Shown piece after piece: positions 61,161 through 64,000 of a stretch of 64,000 bases of DNA. Where the stretch lies: contig OU342639.1 of assembly GCA_910589415.1 (NCBI GenBank), positions 24,560,268 to 24,624,267 on the forward strand, written 5' to 3'. Source of the DNA: Malachius bipustulatus (Eukaryota > Arthropoda > Insecta > Coleoptera > Melyridae). Position numbers and translations under genes: made by a program. Below the pieces are notes generated by a model. The model saw only the letters and a program-made list of their open reading frames with translations. It was not told where the DNA came from and ran no database searches. Numbering within the stretch: position 1 is the stretch's first letter; each line of letters opens with the position of its first letter.

Positions 61161-62606
61161 ACATATAGTAAGTAAATAATTATATTTAATTATGTATAAA
61201 TATATTTAAATAAATAAATCTCGCATTTCTGCTGATTTTTTATTCCACTCGTAGATATAAATAATTTTTTAGATTAATGCACTTGTCCTTTAATTTTTCC
61301 ATTATGAATTAATCTAACAAACAATGCGTCAATCGGTTTAAAAATTGCATAATAAATTTGAACTTGACTCTCTGTCAACAAAAATTAATATTCTTTGAAT
61401 GAAATTAATGAAATGCGCTTTGAAAAAATGAAAGGTTTTTGAATGGAAATTACAACATTGATTGTGTATAATTTTTTTTCATCCTAGAGCTTATAGAAAG
61501 GAATAGAATTGTCACGATTGCTTTATTGCTTACAAAAGTACCTAGTTAATAGTTAATTACTATTATTCATGATTTATTATTCTTTACATATGAATTACAT
61601 AAACTGTTTCGTTCTATGGCTTTTAAAAAAATATTCAATTTAACAAATTACCTATACGTAGATGGGAAGTGCAACGTCAGCATGCATAATAAAAAATTGA
61701 TACCTTGACTAAACCTCTCTAAATTTTTTCAAATAATTTCTCAATTAATCCTGTTTGCTTTTAATACAGGGTGACAATAATAATAATAATAATAAAGCAT
61801 CGTTAACGATGTTTTTAAACGTGTGAATTTTTGCTGCCTATAGCCTTAACAACGCCCATGAGTTTTCGACTCGCTGAGAAAATTGCTTGGATAATGCCTT
61901 CAATAGTAGTCTGCATTGTCAATTTGTGTCTGCTGCTCCTGTCAAATTTGGTATGTCCAGACCATTTATGGGTTTTCAGCTGGACATTAATCATGCCTTT
62001 TCCTAGTGCAGGCTTAGGGACAAAAAGGGGACTATAACTTAAGCTCATAATGGTGCAAGGCAGGTTTCGTTCGTATGCATTTTTGGATGGTATAAAACTG
62101 GAGCTTCCTCAGCTGTGGTTCGGGGGACGTAGACTATGGTTTCGATTGCTTCATTTCTACGTTGTCATCTACATGCGCATGCGACACGTTTTTTTCCATT
62201 TAAGATGAAAACAGGGGATACCCCTGTGTAAAGTTGTTTAAGAATTCTCTTATAAACACCTAAGAAGAAGCTTTAATCATCTATGCATGCATGATAGTTT
62301 ATTTAGACACACTGGATCCCAAAATGGTATAAGCTACGTAATAGATTAAGGTATAGTAAAGGCAATTATAAAAATCTCAAAAAAAAACTGTAAGGCTGCT
62401 TGACAGATCCTTACACAAAGCGAGAACATAAGTCTATGTGATCTTGGTTCTGCGGAGTTGTGTCATCTCGCCGGATCGCTTTAACAAATTCTGTGCTGTC
62501 ACTGCTGTCCAATACCAGGTACGCCAGCCCTCAGGCAGGAGACTTCATGCAGGCCGTTCTGTTTTAGCGAGGCGTCTGAGGTGATGGTGATGGTGAGGGA
62601 TGTGAT
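61160..62606. other. AT-rich DNA; possible unidentified coding remnant at 61815-62170 (-)
   Basis: The 61815-62170 segment is less AT-rich and stays open over 77 codons on the minus strand ('MQTTIEGIIQAIFSASRKL'). An adjoining frame reads roughly 'EAIETIVYVPRTTAE'. I do not recognise it. 'TACAGGGTGACAATAATAAT' (61767) is a lone terminus next to an (AAT)n run. Confidence 0.3.
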
Positions 62607-63102
62607 CAGGGACGGCGTTAGGGTGGGGCGCGGTTGGGCGACCGCCCAGGGTGCCGAAATAAAGGGGCGCCGCAGGCGCCCCTCTGTAGCCCATCGCTCA
62701 TAGTTCGAGGTATACTTACTCGTGAATTCCCTAAATTAAGCGAAAAAATCCTTGAATTATTGAAAAAAGTTCATTCCAGCCAAAAATATGAATGGTATAA
62801 TAAATAAAATAAATACTTTTAAATAGATAAAAAAGCGTTTAAATTAACATTTTGCGAGTAATTTTTCAAAAAATTTTCTCGGGGGAGAGCCCCCGTTCCC
62901 CCTTTCGTCTGGGGGGTATTCCATACCCCCCAGGCCCCCCGGTTGGTCTCTAACGTTAACCGTTACTTGAATCCTATCTTATCTTATCCTATCTTATAAA
63001 GAACCCTTTCTACAATTTATACCTATACCTCTGTAACGGTTGCTAGGGGGGCGCCGTATAGAAATCTCGCTCAGGGCGCTGGCAGTGCTAAAACCGGCGC
63101 TG
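62607..63102. mobile_element. hAT-like non-autonomous element, 496 bp, perfect 8-bp target duplication
   Basis: It starts CAGGGACGGCGTTAG and ends CTAAAACCGGCGCTG (inverse CAGCGCCGGTTTTAG). 'GATGTGAT' flanks both sides exactly (62599-62606 and 63103-63110). Subterminal G/C-rich blocks (62620-62690; 62880-62940 with runs of C and G) resemble those of the 54824-57224 element. There is no ORF. It lies just upstream of the decayed RT fragment that begins about 63180 and may have inserted in or beside that retroelement. Confidence 0.85.
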
Positions 63103-63179
63103 GATGTGATCGGTGGTCTGAAACCTGCATGGGAATTCCCCTGACGTCTATGGCTTAAGCATTAGTCGTCAGGGATCTC

Positions 63180-63880
63180 AAAGATTTGATTTTAACACCA
63201 CTGACTCAACTCATTAATTTGTGTCTCAGTAAAGGCACCTTCCTGCAGCTCTTTAACGAGCAGCAGTGGTGACTGGTACACAAGAAGGGATCAACTGACG
63301 ATCCGTTAAATTATAGGCAGATTTCCACCCTTCCGGTGTTCTCCTAAGGTGTTGGAAAAAGTTATAAAAGAACAAGTGATTTTCCTTTTTCACACTTAAT
63401 AGGGTAATTATTTTTCTGACAGCCAATTTGGCTTCCAAATCGGGCTTTCTATATGATGACTGAAAATGAAAATATTCTGGGAGGGATTTGATCGAGGTAA
63501 TTATACGTTGGTTAAATTTTTGGATTAAAGTATAAGGCTTTGGATTGTCTCCCCTGTGAGATCTTGATTCGTAAGTTGTACCTTTATGACGACTTGCACC
63601 CTTCTATAGTGGGAAATTGATTGCGCGCGTCTTTTCTGACTGTCAGTTCTGAGTTATGTAAGGCTGAGAGTTATATAAGGGTGTTTGTTTTGACTTTTTT
63701 CTGGGAGTTCCCAAGGCTCTATCTTGGGACCCCTTCTATTTATAATTTACATGAACGACCTTTCGTAAGTTTCTATCATGTCGAGAATGATATGTAATTT
63801 GCGGATGATACGATAATCTTTACATCTGGTGCTAGGTTGAAGTACTGCTCACTTAACTGTACGTCTTTTTCTTTTAATGT
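63180..63880 (+). pseudogene. Reverse transcriptase fragment of a non-LTR retrotransposon (heavily decayed)
   Basis: Plus-strand translation in shifting frames gives RT landmarks in order: 'VHKKGSTDDPLNYRPIS'-like (about 63270-63330), 'VLEKVIKEQV' (about 63350), 'DSQFGFQ' (63420), 'SKAFDCL' with the first catalytic Asp region (about 63535), 'VPQGSILGPLLF' (about 63700) and 'FADDTIIF' carrying the catalytic Asp-Asp (about 63797). Many frame breaks and stops make it inactive. Order and motifs fit Jockey/CR1-like non-LTR elements. The sequence may continue past the window end. Confidence 0.8.
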
Positions 63881-64000
63881 GCAGACAAAAAAAATCTGCG
63901 TTTAACGAGCCCTTTATAATAATCTTTTGTTGAAATTATTAACAAATATAATAATTTATATGTTCAAATTGTTTATAATGATTCATAATAAATTACAATA

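Overview
The window reads as nuclear DNA of an arthropod, very probably an insect. It is AT-rich, has no operons, carries introns, and contains many remnants of insect-type transposons. Frequent 'tacctacctaggta'-like micro-repeats recall sternorrhynchan Hemiptera (aphids, mealybugs). That placement is an impression, not a proof.

Only one host protein-coding gene is convincingly supported. It is a Spot14/MID1IP1-like gene on the minus strand. A 44-base first coding exon (45551-45594) is joined across a 6.2 kb intron to one large terminal exon (38722-39349), giving 223 residues. Splice sites, reading phase and an in-frame stop just before the ATG all agree.

Almost everything else is accessory DNA. 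(1) Long foldback elements with termini TACAGGGTG...CACCCTGTA and probable TA target sites lie at about 13.8, 16.3-18.6, 26.6-28.1, 31.4-33.7, 34.7, 36.5, 49.5 and 53.7 kb; one at 21.2 kb has variant ends. Two of them enclose the C-terminal half of an IS630/Tc1-mariner-type DDE transposase, and a third such remnant sits at 51.1 kb. (2) Two hAT-like elements have perfect 8-bp target duplications (54824-57224 and 62607-63102). (3) A MULE-like element (42548-43573), with 55-bp inverted repeats and a 10-bp target duplication, carries a 156-bp tandem array inside the gene's intron. (4) Non-LTR retrotransposon remnants are found at 1.4-2.35 kb (RNase H), 50.1-50.6 kb (3' end of an RT ORF) and 63.1-63.9 kb (RT domain). 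(5) A mariner pseudogene lies at 19.6-20.3 kb and a tRNA-derived SINE fragment at 19.2 kb. (6) Structured repeats include a 242-bp palindrome built of 20-bp palindromic units (25.5 kb), a head-to-head tandem array (24.1-25.0 kb), a GGACGTCC-repeat element (48.2-49.2 kb) and a ~445-bp satellite (54.6-58.6 kb) interrupted by the first hAT element.

Most short open frames in the window lie inside these repeats or show no recognisable protein signature, and they are not annotated as genes. The remaining stretches are AT-rich DNA in which nothing could be recognised, and they are listed as such.
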